64,000 bases of DNA, from assembly GCA_041391385.1 (NCBI GenBank), contig JAWKOD010000005.1, positions 310,001 to 374,000 of the forward strand, in the 5' to 3' direction. This DNA is from CANIGN01 sp041391385. GTDB lineage: Bacteria > Bdellovibrionota > UBA2428. Every line of letters starts with the position of its first letter. Position 1 is the first letter of the stretch. Below the pieces are notes generated by a model. It had not been told where the DNA came from and did not search any database. It worked only from the letters and a program-made list of their open reading frames with translations. Both the position numbers and the translations under genes were made by a program. Shown one piece after another: positions 17,001-26,276 of the stretch.

Positions 17001-19557
17001 TGAGCGCAGAACGATAGATATAGCTACTTGGCTTGAACCTGCTGTAGAGGATTGGGTCGTTGTTGGATTTGCAGAAGGCACTGCGGGTTACGAAACTCTT
17101 AAAGGCAATATGACGGGAGTTAAGGGTGCCGATAAAAACAAAGAACTCAATATTGATGATCAATATAAACTTTATGCTAAGGGACGAGTGAGTGGTCAGT
17201 GGATTGCAACTGTAGCCTATGACAGCGCGAAAACAAAAGATGCGAAGAACTCTGATTTCAAAAACATTGTAAATCCTAATGAGTTCTATACACTTTACGG
17301 CGACAATACGACTCAACGAAATGATGCTCCAAGTAGCGACAAGTTGTACTTAAAATTAGAGCGTTCCAGGTTCTATGCTCTCTTTGGAGACTATGATGCT
17401 GGGTTAAACGAAACAGAGTTGGCTCGTTACAACCGTTCTTATACAGGTGTGAAGTCTGAGTACTCGGGCGAGTTTTTAGGATTTAAGATATTTGGGACTC
17501 AACAAGATAGCTTTTTCTATAAAGATGAAATGCAAGCGCAAAGTATTGCTTTAAATTACCGCCTCACTAAAGGAAACATTTTAGTGAATTCAGAGAAAAT
17601 TCGCTTAGTGGTAAGAGATCGCTTTAGAAGTGATGTGATTGTTAAAGACCAACTCTTAAGTCGCCACATTGATTACTCTATTGATTATCGTGCGGGAACG
17701 ATTAATTTTAAACGTACAGTTGACGCTTTTGTCGATATGAACCCTCAGTTTATCGTAGCGGAATACGAAACCATGGGGGTTGCAACTCGCGATTATTCTT
17801 ATGGAGGTCGTGTTGAAGGAAAGGCTTTAGAGGATAAAGTAAAAGTTGGCTTTACGCACATCGAAGAAGATGAGGGCTTAACAAGCTCTAATCTTCAAGG
17901 TGTGGATGTAAAAGTGAAACTAGCGGAGCAAACTGAAGTTAAGTTAGAAGCGGCCCAATCTGCAATTCAGCCTGGTGGACCTCAAGTTAAAGGCGAAGCT
18001 TATAGAGCAGAAGTTGATCATCGAAGCACAGCTTTTGATGCCAATGCTTATGTAAAAGAAACAGGTCAGGACTTTGGAATCGGTCAACAAGCTGCCTCTG
18101 AGAGTGGAAGCTTTAAAACAGGTGCGAAAACAAGCATTCACGCCACTAAGAATTTAAATGTTAATTCAGCGTACGATCATCAAAGACAAACAAGTTCGAA
18201 TCAGACCCAAGATGTGATGCGTACGGATTTAGAGTATTTGCATAAGTCAGGTTCATTGTCTCTCGGTGGACAACGTATTCAAGAGCAGCGAGCTAGTGGA
18301 GATGTGGAAGCCAACCAAGCAACGGCTAAGGCCACTCAAAGATTGTTCGACGAGAAGCTTGAGCTTCAAGGCGGCATTGAGCAAAATATTGGATCTGACC
18401 AGAGTGTGGATTACCCCAATCGCTATATCTTACAAGCGGGCTACAAGTTAACGGATAAAGTTAGATTAATTGCAGCACAAGAGTATGCCGATGGAAAACA
18501 ATACGATGCTTCCACTACTCGAGTTGGATTTGAGAGTACTCCTTGGTCCGGAGCTAAATTGGGTTCGACGTTAAATCAAAGTGTTTCAGAATACGGTCCA
18601 CGAACTTTTTCTACGATGGGACTTTCGCAGTCTCTTCCTATTGGCAAGAGTTGGACTTTTGATGCCTCCGTGGATGCGACTAAAACCTTAAAGGAACAAG
18701 GTGGTGTGGTTCCAGTGAATCCAAGTCAGCCTCTCACATCGGGAGGTTTCTTAGGTAACGGGGGCTACACTGAAGATTATATAGCAACAACAGCCGGAGT
18801 AACGTATCGAGCTGAGCCATGGACTTGGAACTTCAGAGTTGAAAACAGAATGGGCGAGGTTGAGGACCGCGTTGGAGCGGTAACGAATATAATCCATGAA
18901 CTCTCTAAAGGCGTCGTGCTTGGAACTTCTCATCAATATTACCGAAGTGATTTTGAGGGTGGAGCCAACGGACAACTTCTCCAAGGTGATTTCTCTCTTG
19001 CATATAGGCCATTGGATTCAAGATGGACTCTCTTAGATAGAGTTAAGTATCGATATGAAGTGGTCGATAATGCTGAAAGCTTACCGATCTTTGGACAGAC
19101 TACACTCCAAGGTGTGGATAACGCGGTATCTGCAGCGATTGTCAACAACCTCAATATAAACCGTTTGTCTAAATTGAGAAAAAATCAATTTTCAATTTAT
19201 TACGGAACAAAAATGGTTTGGGATCAATACGATGGAGATCGCTATCAGTCGCATATCGATTTATACGGTTTAGAAGTTCGTCAAGATTTGGGCGAAAAAT
19301 GGGATATAGGTCTTCAAGGATCGCTTTTAAGTTCATGGAGCGCTTCAAACATGAAGTATTCGTATGGTCCTTCTGTGGGTTGGACTCCGGTTCTCAATAG
19401 TTGGATGAGCGTTGGGTATAACTTTAGAGGTTTTTATGACAGAGACTTCGATGCCGCTCGCTATACTGGACAAGGGGTTTATCTTAAACTGAGAATTAAG
19501 TTCGATGAAAAAACCTTGGGTCTAAAAAAAGGAGGCGAAGGGGAAGCTAAGAAATAA
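14062..19557 (+). CDS. Giant DUF11 surface protein with probable C-terminal outer-membrane barrel (1831 residues)
   Basis: A signal peptide ends near PAHAS. The N-terminal unit ISNTATVNYIDPA matches the two smaller operon proteins. A DUF11 domain lies at about 362-490, then a carboxypeptidase-regulatory/SdrD-B-like fold (about 495-570, with TDEEGRFHFEKVTPG). Several Ig-like regions follow (about 600-1020). From about 1030 onward, alternating strands of polar and aromatic residues suggest a large outer-membrane barrel, whose last strand ends near KLRIKF. The layout, stalk first and barrel last, resembles intimin-like or autotransporter-type anchors but in reverse order. It is the largest gene of the operon and probably anchors the assembly. 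Function is inferred from architecture. Confidence 0.72.
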   Translation: MLRRALNFRRGLLVAFFCLLKPAHASTTISNTATVNYIDPASQAQSLDSNTVQSTVLPNPTPATISFLRYTTPSGDETLRADGTQCYNGSSYDPAPAPTTLGGGSIDTSSALPFSASSAIRAGEPVFLKVNDLNRNKDPLLRESVMIVVTTQSGDQERLKLNETDIDTGVFVGAINSQRTPPSATAFDCSLSLNVGDKLSVDYVDADFPTDTADANVLIDPYGVVFNSTTGAPIDGVVVSIVHAGSGLPASVFDDDGVTPYPSVITTGGSVTAGSNTYMMPAGSFRFPLMPAGQYRLVISGLPSSSSWPTSIPLGTLDDLTNPATLLPFSLLTGYDGSAFNLVDGPPLNIDIPVDVAGDTDLLLSKSVSKSEASYGDFLRYEIIFKNISAAQADGVVVVDTLPVGLKYKTNSLRIEGLKSSNLTVSGDGRTLNITLGDVPATSQRTISYVTEVSAGANIGPAINYAQATRTNGAPSNVAEATVILREAFFASHATLIGRVLNVPHCDVDMRDTKAVKGVPKVRVLMEDGTYAATDEEGRFHFEKVTPGTHVVQIDQSSIPNGMELAACDKNTRFAGRANSQFVDVAGGTLWRTDFYLKKREIPKGAIDLKFSGRIGLVEGSLLPEALYVVDVAALKDTKNVKIGMSLPQDFSYLPLSALWKDQPVDLELEGTKVVFKIPTLSEGERGVLTFRALPQGDELLLPDSCLKETYVANLDARYEVAGYAGQAIIYTQTPSCGQEEPKVTEGRLNLPAPKGVVEEDQVLSDIEVSGAGRNWVKDQVPGVAILFPETTYNPRAPSSRIVIKHGKNQTVDLRVNGEAVSQLLFERVHSNADKSVNASEWRGVPLKEGDNVIEAGIIAADGSVVQLLKRTIHYSNIPERIVYVPEKSRLKANGIDKPRIAIRVLDRAGKPVRKGIRGSFTLNNPYVPAQFEDYAKRRQLSALDRFEPEYFVETDDGVAYIDLAPTNEAGEVKVKLYLDERRTIDIATWLEPAVEDWVVVGFAEGTAGYETLKGNMTGVKGADKNKELNIDDQYKLYAKGRVSGQWIATVAYDSAKTKDAKNSDFKNIVNPNEFYTLYGDNTTQRNDAPSSDKLYLKLERSRFYALFGDYDAGLNETELARYNRSYTGVKSEYSGEFLGFKIFGTQQDSFFYKDEMQAQSIALNYRLTKGNILVNSEKIRLVVRDRFRSDVIVKDQLLSRHIDYSIDYRAGTINFKRTVDAFVDMNPQFIVAEYETMGVATRDYSYGGRVEGKALEDKVKVGFTHIEEDEGLTSSNLQGVDVKVKLAEQTEVKLEAAQSAIQPGGPQVKGEAYRAEVDHRSTAFDANAYVKETGQDFGIGQQAASESGSFKTGAKTSIHATKNLNVNSAYDHQRQTSSNQTQDVMRTDLEYLHKSGSLSLGGQRIQEQRASGDVEANQATAKATQRLFDEKLELQGGIEQNIGSDQSVDYPNRYILQAGYKLTDKVRLIAAQEYADGKQYDASTTRVGFESTPWSGAKLGSTLNQSVSEYGPRTFSTMGLSQSLPIGKSWTFDASVDATKTLKEQGGVVPVNPSQPLTSGGFLGNGGYTEDYIATTAGVTYRAEPWTWNFRVENRMGEVEDRVGAVTNIIHELSKGVVLGTSHQYYRSDFEGGANGQLLQGDFSLAYRPLDSRWTLLDRVKYRYEVVDNAESLPIFGQTTLQGVDNAVSAAIVNNLNINRLSKLRKNQFSIYYGTKMVWDQYDGDRYQSHIDLYGLEVRQDLGEKWDIGLQGSLLSSWSASNMKYSYGPSVGWTPVLNSWMSVGYNFRGFYDRDFDAARYTGQGVYLKLRIKFDEKTLGLKKGGEGEAKK

Positions 19558-19580
19558 TTTCTTGTCTCCTTGGTTTTTGA

Positions 19581-21494
19581 TTGCATCACAAAATTGTAAT
19601 TTTCTTTGTAGCCAGTCTTTCGCTGGGTGCTGAGGCTCTCACGTGCACTGCGCTCACGGGAACTTTGAATTGGACGACGACAGCTACTTGGACAAGTGCA
19701 GGTAATTGTAATCGTGTGCCGACAACGGCTGATGCCGTAATACTTCCTAATGGAGCGAATATTACGTTAACAGCGGCATCGAGCATTGCGAGCATTACAA
19801 TGAATGCAGGATCGATTTTAAGTTTAGGTGGCACAACAACCGCTTTTCCTACAGTGTCGGGGGCAAAGAATTTAAATGCCGCAAGCACATTGCAACTTAC
19901 AGGAACGGGAACGCAAACACTTGCGGCAGGCACCTATGGAAATCTTGTTCTTGCAGGCAGTGGGGCTAAGCGACATGCTGCGGGAGTAACAACAGTTCTT
20001 GGAAATTATACAAAGAACGCAACTCCAACGTATATTGGAACGAATAATCCTACACTCAATATCTCTGGGGATATGTCTATTGCGGGTACCTATACAACGG
20101 GCACGGGTGCGATAAGTGTTGGAGGTAATTTGGATCTTCAAGCAGCTGCCACGCTCACGCTGAATCGAACTACGAATGGGATGCCTACCGTTACGGGTAC
20201 AAAAACTTTTAATCCGACGAGCACCGTTGTTTATAGCGCAAATGCGACTCAAATCGTGACCGCTGAGACTTATGGAAATCTTACCTTGTCGCGAACGAGT
20301 GGGACAAGAACACGCACTCCTGCAGCTGGAACGATCAATATAGTCGGTAATTTTGTCATTAATGCGAGTATTGTATGGGGTGGAAACACAAATAATCCTA
20401 CAGTGAATATGGGTGGGAATTTTACGAATTCAGGAACTTTTACCCCGGGAACGGGTCTTTACACTTTTAATGGGACAGGGACTCAAACAATATCAGCTGC
20501 GACGACATGGATAAATTTAAAGGTTACAAATTCAAGTGCTCAGGGATTGAGTTTAACAACATCACAAACGGTGACGAATTTTACTCTTGATCCGAGTGCT
20601 GTTCTCACTCTTGCAGGAACGACAACCGCATTTCCGACGGTGTCGGGTACTACGAGTTTAGATGCAACGAGTACGGTGAGGTTTACAGGTACGGGGACTC
20701 AAACAGTACCCGCTCTGACTTATGGAAATTTGTTTTTAAGTGCGAATGCCACCACTAAAACAATGGCTGCCGGTACTCACACAATTGCGGGTGATTTAAC
20801 TTTGGGAACGGGTACGACATACAACGGCACGACAAATAATCCGACGGTGAACATAGCGGGTAATTTTATTGAGTCCGGTACTTTTAATTCAGGGAGCGGT
20901 CTTTATACTTTTAACGGAACAAGTACGCAGACGATTTCTGCGGCGAATACTTGGGTAAATTTCGCAGTTACAAACGCCAGCGCTCAAGGTTTAAGTTTAA
21001 CTACGACACAAACCATCACTAATTTTACGCTAGCGCCTAATGCTGTACTCACTCTTGCAGGAACGACGACGGCTTTTCCGACAGTGTCGGGAACACGAAC
21101 TATTGATACGACGAGTACGGTGCGATTTGTGGGAACAGGAGCACAAACAGTGCCCGCCATCACTTATGGAAATTTAGTCTTAAGTGCAACGGGCACAACA
21201 AAAACAATGGCTGCGGGCACACATACGATTACAGGTGATTTTACTTTGGGATCTGGAACGACCTTTAATGGGACTACAAATAATCCAACAGTGAATTTTG
21301 CAAAGGACTTTACAAATGCGGGCACTTTTAATTCAGGGACGGGAGTGTATACAGCCAATGGCACTTCGGTACAAAATTTAACGGGAGCAACAACCTTTGC
21401 GAGGCTCAGTATTAACAACACCGCTCCCTTGCCTGATCCAATATTGCTTTTAAATAATAACGTAACCATTAGCACTAATCTTAACTTTGTTTAG
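19581..21494 (+). CDS. Repetitive secreted beta-solenoid-like protein, N-terminal part (interrupted gene)
   Basis: 637 codons beginning with TTG, the only possible start because TGA lies immediately before it. A short signal-like segment ends SLGAEA. The body is Thr/Asn/Gly-rich repeats of 110-150 residues, each with TTAFPTVSGT, a TVRFTGTGTQTVPA stretch and NGTTNNPTVNIAGNF. Such repeats build right-handed beta-helices in adhesins. The frame ends at TAG (21492-21494), yet translation continues in the same frame, so this is the first part of a gene of about 970 codons. Two bases before it, the stop of the 1831-residue gene shows it is in the same operon. Confidence 0.7.
   Translation: MHHKIVIFFVASLSLGAEALTCTALTGTLNWTTTATWTSAGNCNRVPTTADAVILPNGANITLTAASSIASITMNAGSILSLGGTTTAFPTVSGAKNLNAASTLQLTGTGTQTLAAGTYGNLVLAGSGAKRHAAGVTTVLGNYTKNATPTYIGTNNPTLNISGDMSIAGTYTTGTGAISVGGNLDLQAAATLTLNRTTNGMPTVTGTKTFNPTSTVVYSANATQIVTAETYGNLTLSRTSGTRTRTPAAGTINIVGNFVINASIVWGGNTNNPTVNMGGNFTNSGTFTPGTGLYTFNGTGTQTISAATTWINLKVTNSSAQGLSLTTSQTVTNFTLDPSAVLTLAGTTTAFPTVSGTTSLDATSTVRFTGTGTQTVPALTYGNLFLSANATTKTMAAGTHTIAGDLTLGTGTTYNGTTNNPTVNIAGNFIESGTFNSGSGLYTFNGTSTQTISAANTWVNFAVTNASAQGLSLTTTQTITNFTLAPNAVLTLAGTTTAFPTVSGTRTIDTTSTVRFVGTGAQTVPAITYGNLVLSATGTTKTMAAGTHTITGDFTLGSGTTFNGTTNNPTVNFAKDFTNAGTFNSGTGVYTANGTSVQNLTGATTFARLSINNTAPLPDPILLLNNNVTISTNLNFV
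19814..21440 (+). repeat. Long coding repeats of the beta-solenoid protein
   Basis: Related units begin near 19814, 20154, 20601 and 21045. The last two are about 444 bp apart and closely alike at the protein level; the first two are shorter and more diverged. Each unit carries the conserved SGT...TVRF...YGNL...AAGTHTI...NNPTVN series. Confidence 0.7.
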
Positions 21495-21521
21495 GGGGGC
21501 TATCTTACAGGTATCAATAAG

Positions 21522-22490
21522 TTGATTGTTTCCAACGGTGCAACAGTTACAGGGGCTGGGGCGGGTACAGGTTGGGTCATAGGAAATCTTCAAAAATATA
21601 TTTCTGCAGGTACTTCGACTCAAACATTTGAAGTGGGTACATTGGGGATAAGTGCGCCAAGTCTTGCCTACACACCCGTTACGTTAACTTTTACGGGAGC
21701 TACGGCGGGGAGTCTTATAGTAAGTGCCGTTGGAGGAGAGCATCCTCAGGTATATACCTCAGGGCTTGATTCTACGTTAAGTGTAAATCGTTACTGGTTT
21801 TTAACGACAAGTGGCGTGATCGGAACTGCCTTAGGGTCCTTTACGAATTATTCTGGAGTTTTTAATTTTATATCGCAAGATCTTGATGCGGGAGTAAACA
21901 CAGCTAAATTGTTTGGGGTGCGTTGGACTGGATCTGCATGGACAACTCCTACAACGGGTACGCGCACAAGTACTTCGACTCAAGTGACTGGAGTTACTTC
22001 ATTGGGAGAGTTTGCAATCGGTCATTCAAAAGCACCCTCACTTACTCTTACTAGCTTGACGTTATCAGATCCGATAAATTCAACAAGTAACCCTAAGGCA
22101 ATTTATGGAGCGATTAAGTCCTTCACAACACTTTCTACAAATAATGGTCTTGCAACAAATACTGGGACTTATTCTATAAGCCACATAGTGCAGCCAGGGG
22201 CTTCAGTTTATGTGAATAGTTTTGGTAATTGTGGCCCTGTGAATTTTTCAGATGGCACGCCTTCGAGTGGGCTTAGTTGTATTTTTAGTTCTTTGAATTC
22301 ACTTGTAGATAGTGTGGATTTTTCTTCGGATTCGGGAGCAACATGGACTTATGTTCCAAGCCCCGATGCAAATGGCTGCGATAGTGCAGTTACCAATATT
22401 CGAATACGTCCTCAGGGTGTGTTCAATACGGGGCAATCAGTGAGTCCGGCACCTAATTTTCAAGCGACGTACCGGGTTTGTGTGCGCTAG
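21522..22490 (+). CDS. C-terminal part of the interrupted beta-solenoid protein
   Basis: 322 codons, with a nominal TTG start at 21522, but the frame is open from 21495, directly after the TAG and in the same frame as the upstream part. The first codons (GGYLTGINKLIVSNGA) continue the solenoid pattern, so there is no reason to see an independent gene. A GEFAIG-type ending of the solenoid lies near residue 165. The C-terminal 150 residues are a DUF11-like module (LTLTSLTLSDPINSTSNPK and on) with four Cys, similar to the C-terminus of the 1002-residue protein. It lies 13 bp from the convergent 1002-residue gene. Confidence 0.6.
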   Translation: MIVSNGATVTGAGAGTGWVIGNLQKYISAGTSTQTFEVGTLGISAPSLAYTPVTLTFTGATAGSLIVSAVGGEHPQVYTSGLDSTLSVNRYWFLTTSGVIGTALGSFTNYSGVFNFISQDLDAGVNTAKLFGVRWTGSAWTTPTTGTRTSTSTQVTGVTSLGEFAIGHSKAPSLTLTSLTLSDPINSTSNPKAIYGAIKSFTTLSTNNGLATNTGTYSISHIVQPGASVYVNSFGNCGPVNFSDGTPSSGLSCIFSSLNSLVDSVDFSSDSGATWTYVPSPDANGCDSAVTNIRIRPQGVFNTGQSVSPAPNFQATYRVCVR

Positions 22491-22503
22491 TAGCTTTGTG
22501 TAA

Positions 22504-25500
22504 TTATTTTACTTTCGCTTTAAATTTTATAGTGAAGTTTGGGTCGGGGGGGGTGCCAGATGAGGCATTCATCGTGCCTGAGGGGCTCACTTGAAAGCCT
22601 TTTACGTTGAGATCGTATCCATCGACATCCGGAACTGGGGTGTAGGTGTAAGGGGCTCCACCGCCAACTTGATTGGAGTAACCTATGTTTGTTGGGTATG
22701 TAAAACTCAGTCCACTCGTCGGAGTTCCTTGCGTAAATGTTACGGGATTCCCACCTGCACATGTAGCACTTACGCACATAACCATGTTTGTTGGGATGAC
22801 ATCCTTAATCGAAACGGTGTTTGCATTGGGTGATCCACGTCCCGTGTTTGTTGCTAGAATAGAGTATTCAATAAGAGAGCCAGGAATGCGCTTGTAGTTT
22901 GAGCCCGAGATAAAATCAGAGATAATCGAGCTCGATTTCACAATCGTCATGATGGCTTGTGCAACAGGAAAAGCTCCGATTAAATCGTCACTTATAGTAT
23001 TCTCTGCGCCTTCTTTAGCCACTACAGTGACCTCCCAGTTTCCACCAAGTGGACTTGTAGGTATGGTATAGGCGTATTCATAAGTTCGAGTGAGTGCTGT
23101 GGTTGCTTTGGATGTCATTGCAGCTGAGCTAACGAGGCTTGTTCCAGCAGGAGTTTTAATCGTAATAGCTGCACTTGTTATGTCCGCGCTTCCGAAGGGG
23201 TCAGATACCACAGCTCTAATGTAAGCTGTTTCGCCTTGAGCGTAATCCGTTGCAGTTGTGACTGCGGGGTAAGTGGCGGAATAAGTGTCGATGCTGTCTA
23301 CGTTAATAACGGTGTTCACTGTGGGCTGAAGTTGGGAGAGAACGCCGCCATCGAGAGCTCTGATGATAATGCGTCTTTTTGTTTGAGTTGTATTGTTTGT
23401 GAGTCGAAATCGAAGATCTCTTCCGGCAGGGATTGTGACATCTGATCCTAGTGTGATGCTGAAAGTCTCAGTTTCGTAAGTTCCATTTGTAGATATCGTT
23501 ATATTTTTTTGTTGGTTTCCGATGGCAATCCAGCCACCTGCTCCGTTGCTATAGTCGAGGTCTACGCGGACAGTACGTGTAGTGCTTCCACCTGCTTTTG
23601 TGAGACGCAGGGTTATGGGGATGGTACCGGCTGCAAGAGTTAGGTCAGCTGCAAGTACAGGGTTAAGTATGTAGGATTGTGAGTTTCCGCCGCCGTTTAT
23701 TGTGGTTGAAGAGGTCGCAACAGGGATCACGCGTGTAAGTGAATTTCCCCCACTGTTAGCGATGTAAATATCTTTCGTTCCCACTGTGGGAATTTGAGAG
23801 GGCGAAACTGTGATGGTTGGAGCGTCTGCTGTTCCGCCAGTTCCGACAGGAACTGTGATAGTTGCTGTGTTGTCTATTGTGTCCCCGGGGTTTGCTGTGC
23901 CAGCAATCGTAACGTTAAAGGTAATGGTGGCAGAGCCACTTGCGGGAACCGAAATGTTTGTAATGTTTAAGTAGCCCGTGCCATTAGCACCTGTGCCACC
24001 TCCTGTAGAAGAGTTGGTCGCTCCAGCCGGAATACTTTGTACGCTAAAGCCTGTAATATTTGCAGGAATGTTGTCCGTAACGCTCACTCCTGAGGCAGCA
24101 GCTGTAGTGCTCGTATTATTGAGGGTGATGGTGTATTGGATGGTGTCTCCGACATCAACTTCGCCTCCATTTATATCATTGTAGTCTTTTGTGGAACTCG
24201 AAAGATCAGGACCAAGTACTGTCGTGGGATCACTCGCGGTATCGTTGCCTGAATCATTATCGAAGTTTACTCCGCTGACAGTGGCTGAATTTGTGACACT
24301 TGGAAAGGCTGCGTTATCAACTGAAACAGTGAGGGTAATGTCGGGACTCGTAGCTCCATTCGCGAGTGGACTGGGGCGTGTACAGGTAACAGTTGGTGTG
24401 GAGAATGAGCAGCTCCAACCTGAGCCTGTTGCACTTACAAATCCAAGTCCAGTGGGGAGTGTGTCTGTAACGGTAATGGTGCCACTTGTTGCGAGAGGCC
24501 CGTTGTTGGTGACGTTCATAGTGTAGACGCCGTTGTTATTCACTGAAAAGTCGCCACTATGAGTTTTGCTAATGGCTAAGTCGGATACGGGTGTGTTGGT
24601 TACCGAAATAACTTGTGCATTCAAAAGTACAAGGTCACCTCCCGATGAGTACACGCTTGTGGCAGAAGTTTGTCCGGCAGATAGGAAGCTATCGACATCG
24701 TAACTGTCTATGTCGACTCCATAGTAATTGTTAGAGGTGCCATATTTGTTAATGGTTGAGTTAAATTGGTTGTTTGTTGGGTTTGCCGTGTCGGTTAGAG
24801 CGTTTCCATTGAAAGTAATATTTTCATTGAATCCACTTAGACTGGCAGAGTTTCCAACGTCACCTTCCCAGCTCACAACGGCAAAGCGGCCATTGATGGG
24901 AGAGGAAGGAATTTTAAAGTTACTTGGCGTAAGGGTAATGGAGCTTCCTCGAAATTGTTGGAGACCATCGTAAACGTTAACAACGCGAAAATCCTCGCTT
25001 GGATGAGAAAATATAACCACAAGGGCCCATCCAGCAAGTACGGCAGAGCTTCCACACCAGGGCGAGCCAGTATCTACAGTAAGGTTGCTAAACGAATAAG
25101 TGCCATTACCGGTGACGAGCGAAGTTACATCTTTAAACCCCCCAAAGTAATCGTAGTCAGGGGGATAGTTGAAAACTTCAGAAAAACTTCTGTCGGCGGT
25201 GACATTTGTTCCATTAAAAGTAACGTTTAAATCAGCTGTTACACCACTTCCCGCCCAATAAAGGTAAGCCGCTTCGATCGTTGCTCCAGAGGGGATTGTG
25301 CTTATGGTCCCATTTACGGGACCGGTTGTTGTGTTACACTGTCCACCCGAACCATCGGCACCTGTTCTCATGGTGCCACCACCTGTAACGAAATTGAGAT
25401 TACCCGCAAATGAATTGTAAAGAGTTACGCTGGTAGCGTTTATTTGTTGAATAGATAAGAGGAGGCTCAATGCGCATATTAGCCGTATGTATTTGAATAG

Positions 25501-25512
25501 AAAATTACTCAT
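22504..25512 (-). CDS. Large secreted multi-DUF11 protein (1002 residues)
   Basis: A signal peptide ends near QINATS. Residues 28-300 form a jelly-roll-like region (AAYLYWAGSG, ALVVIFSHPSEDFRVVNVYDG) of the type often found ahead of DUF11 repeats. Two DUF11 domains follow, at about 310-430 and 435-570. The middle region (580-870) has Ig-like patterns. The C-terminal 130 residues open with IVKSSSIISDFISG and YKRIPGSLIEY, matching the module in the 13043 gene. Few Cys and many Thr/Ser/Asn suggest a surface stalk or adhesin without its own barrel. It is convergent with the operon and likely part of the same surface system. Confidence 0.75.
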   Translation of the reverse strand: MSNFLFKYIRLICALSLLLSIQQINATSVTLYNSFAGNLNFVTGGGTMRTGADGSGGQCNTTTGPVNGTISTIPSGATIEAAYLYWAGSGVTADLNVTFNGTNVTADRSFSEVFNYPPDYDYFGGFKDVTSLVTGNGTYSFSNLTVDTGSPWCGSSAVLAGWALVVIFSHPSEDFRVVNVYDGLQQFRGSSITLTPSNFKIPSSPINGRFAVVSWEGDVGNSASLSGFNENITFNGNALTDTANPTNNQFNSTINKYGTSNNYYGVDIDSYDVDSFLSAGQTSATSVYSSGGDLVLLNAQVISVTNTPVSDLAISKTHSGDFSVNNNGVYTMNVTNNGPLATSGTITVTDTLPTGLGFVSATGSGWSCSFSTPTVTCTRPSPLANGATSPDITLTVSVDNAAFPSVTNSATVSGVNFDNDSGNDTASDPTTVLGPDLSSSTKDYNDINGGEVDVGDTIQYTITLNNTSTTAAASGVSVTDNIPANITGFSVQSIPAGATNSSTGGGTGANGTGYLNITNISVPASGSATITFNVTIAGTANPGDTIDNTATITVPVGTGGTADAPTITVSPSQIPTVGTKDIYIANSGGNSLTRVIPVATSSTTINGGGNSQSYILNPVLAADLTLAAGTIPITLRLTKAGGSTTRTVRVDLDYSNGAGGWIAIGNQQKNITISTNGTYETETFSITLGSDVTIPAGRDLRFRLTNNTTQTKRRIIIRALDGGVLSQLQPTVNTVINVDSIDTYSATYPAVTTATDYAQGETAYIRAVVSDPFGSADITSAAITIKTPAGTSLVSSAAMTSKATTALTRTYEYAYTIPTSPLGGNWEVTVVAKEGAENTISDDLIGAFPVAQAIMTIVKSSSIISDFISGSNYKRIPGSLIEYSILATNTGRGSPNANTVSIKDVIPTNMVMCVSATCAGGNPVTFTQGTPTSGLSFTYPTNIGYSNQVGGGAPYTYTPVPDVDGYDLNVKGFQVSPSGTMNASSGTPPDPNFTIKFKAKVK

Positions 25513-25672
25513 TTAAGTCGCGCCTACGTCCCCTTATTAGAATAAGTTTTTTTGACTCAATATTGTAGTGAAAACTCTGTTCAATTGCTGGAATTAGAAG
25601 GTTATTTTGCGTTTTTGGGCGTCGGTGTATTGACGATCAAGAAAGTATTAACACGAAATTTACAATGAGGTA

Positions 25673-26080
25673 TTAGTAGCGTCCGAGAAAGTAGTCGTTC
25701 AATATTTGCCTATGATCAAAGGCAATGTTCTCGGGTAAATTGAACTGATGGTAAAGTTCGACTGATTTAGCATCACTCGCTGCTTTGGGATTGCCTTTGC
25801 CACGTGCTACAAAAACGGTTGAAACGCTCTGCATGCGGGGGTCTCTTTTGGGGTCTGAGTAGGTATGGAATTGACGCACTATTTCTATGTCGAGTGAGGT
25901 TTCTTCTTTGATTTCTCGAAGGACGGCATCTTCGAGGCCTTCCCCTTCTTCAACAAAGCCACCGGGGAGCGCCCAGCCGTTAGGTTCGTTTTTTCGTTCA
26001 ACAAGCACAATAAGACCTGCGCCCATATCAATAATGGCATCCACGCAGACCGCAATCTTTTGAGTATTCTCCACGACCAT
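25673..26080 (-). CDS. Nudix hydrolase
   Basis: 135 residues in one Nudix fold. The Nudix box (GX5EX7REUXEEXGU) is seen as GFVEEGE, then REIKEET, at about residues 42-63. ALPGG just before it and a VCVDAIIDM first strand complete the fold. Such enzymes hydrolyse nucleoside diphosphates linked to another moiety; the substrate cannot be told from sequence. The ATG at 26080 lacks a strong ribosome binding site. A large inverted repeat lies directly upstream. Confidence 0.92.
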   Translation of the reverse strand: MVVENTQKIAVCVDAIIDMGAGLIVLVERKNEPNGWALPGGFVEEGEGLEDAVLREIKEETSLDIEIVRQFHTYSDPKRDPRMQSVSTVFVARGKGNPKAASDAKSVELYHQFNLPENIAFDHRQILNDYFLGRY

Positions 26081-26106
26081 AGGTTAATGCCCATCCCCTC
26101 CGCGGT

Positions 26107-26238
26107 CAAAAGGTGCCTAGTTACTTTTTACGTGTACCCGCTACCTTTTTGCATTTTTGGAATGAAAACATACAAAAAGGTAGCGGGTACGGGACAAAAG
26201 GTGCCGGGTACACGTAAAAAGTAACTAGGTACCTTTTG
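26107..26238. repeat. Intergenic inverted repeat with 44-bp arms
   Basis: The left arm (26107-26151) runs CAAAAGGTGCC to GCTACCTTTTTG. The right arm (26173-26238) is its reverse complement with one mismatch and a 21-bp insertion that repeats the arm motif (CAAAAAGGTAGCGGGTAC, then CAAAAGGTGCCGGGTAC). It would fold into a strong hairpin between the Nudix gene and ald. Related motifs occur at 28143 and 48890. Confidence 0.85.
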
Positions 26239-26276
26239 GTGGATAATCGCTTGGCTCTCGGCTAATCTTCACGGGT

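Noticed and set aside
18266..18451. Internal and antisense ORFs within the 1831-residue gene
   Set aside because: All are short, lack ribosome binding sites and overlap a clear long coding frame.
26107..26238. CRISPR array
   Set aside because: The repeats are inverted arms of one hairpin with an internal duplication; there are no regular spacers and no cas genes.
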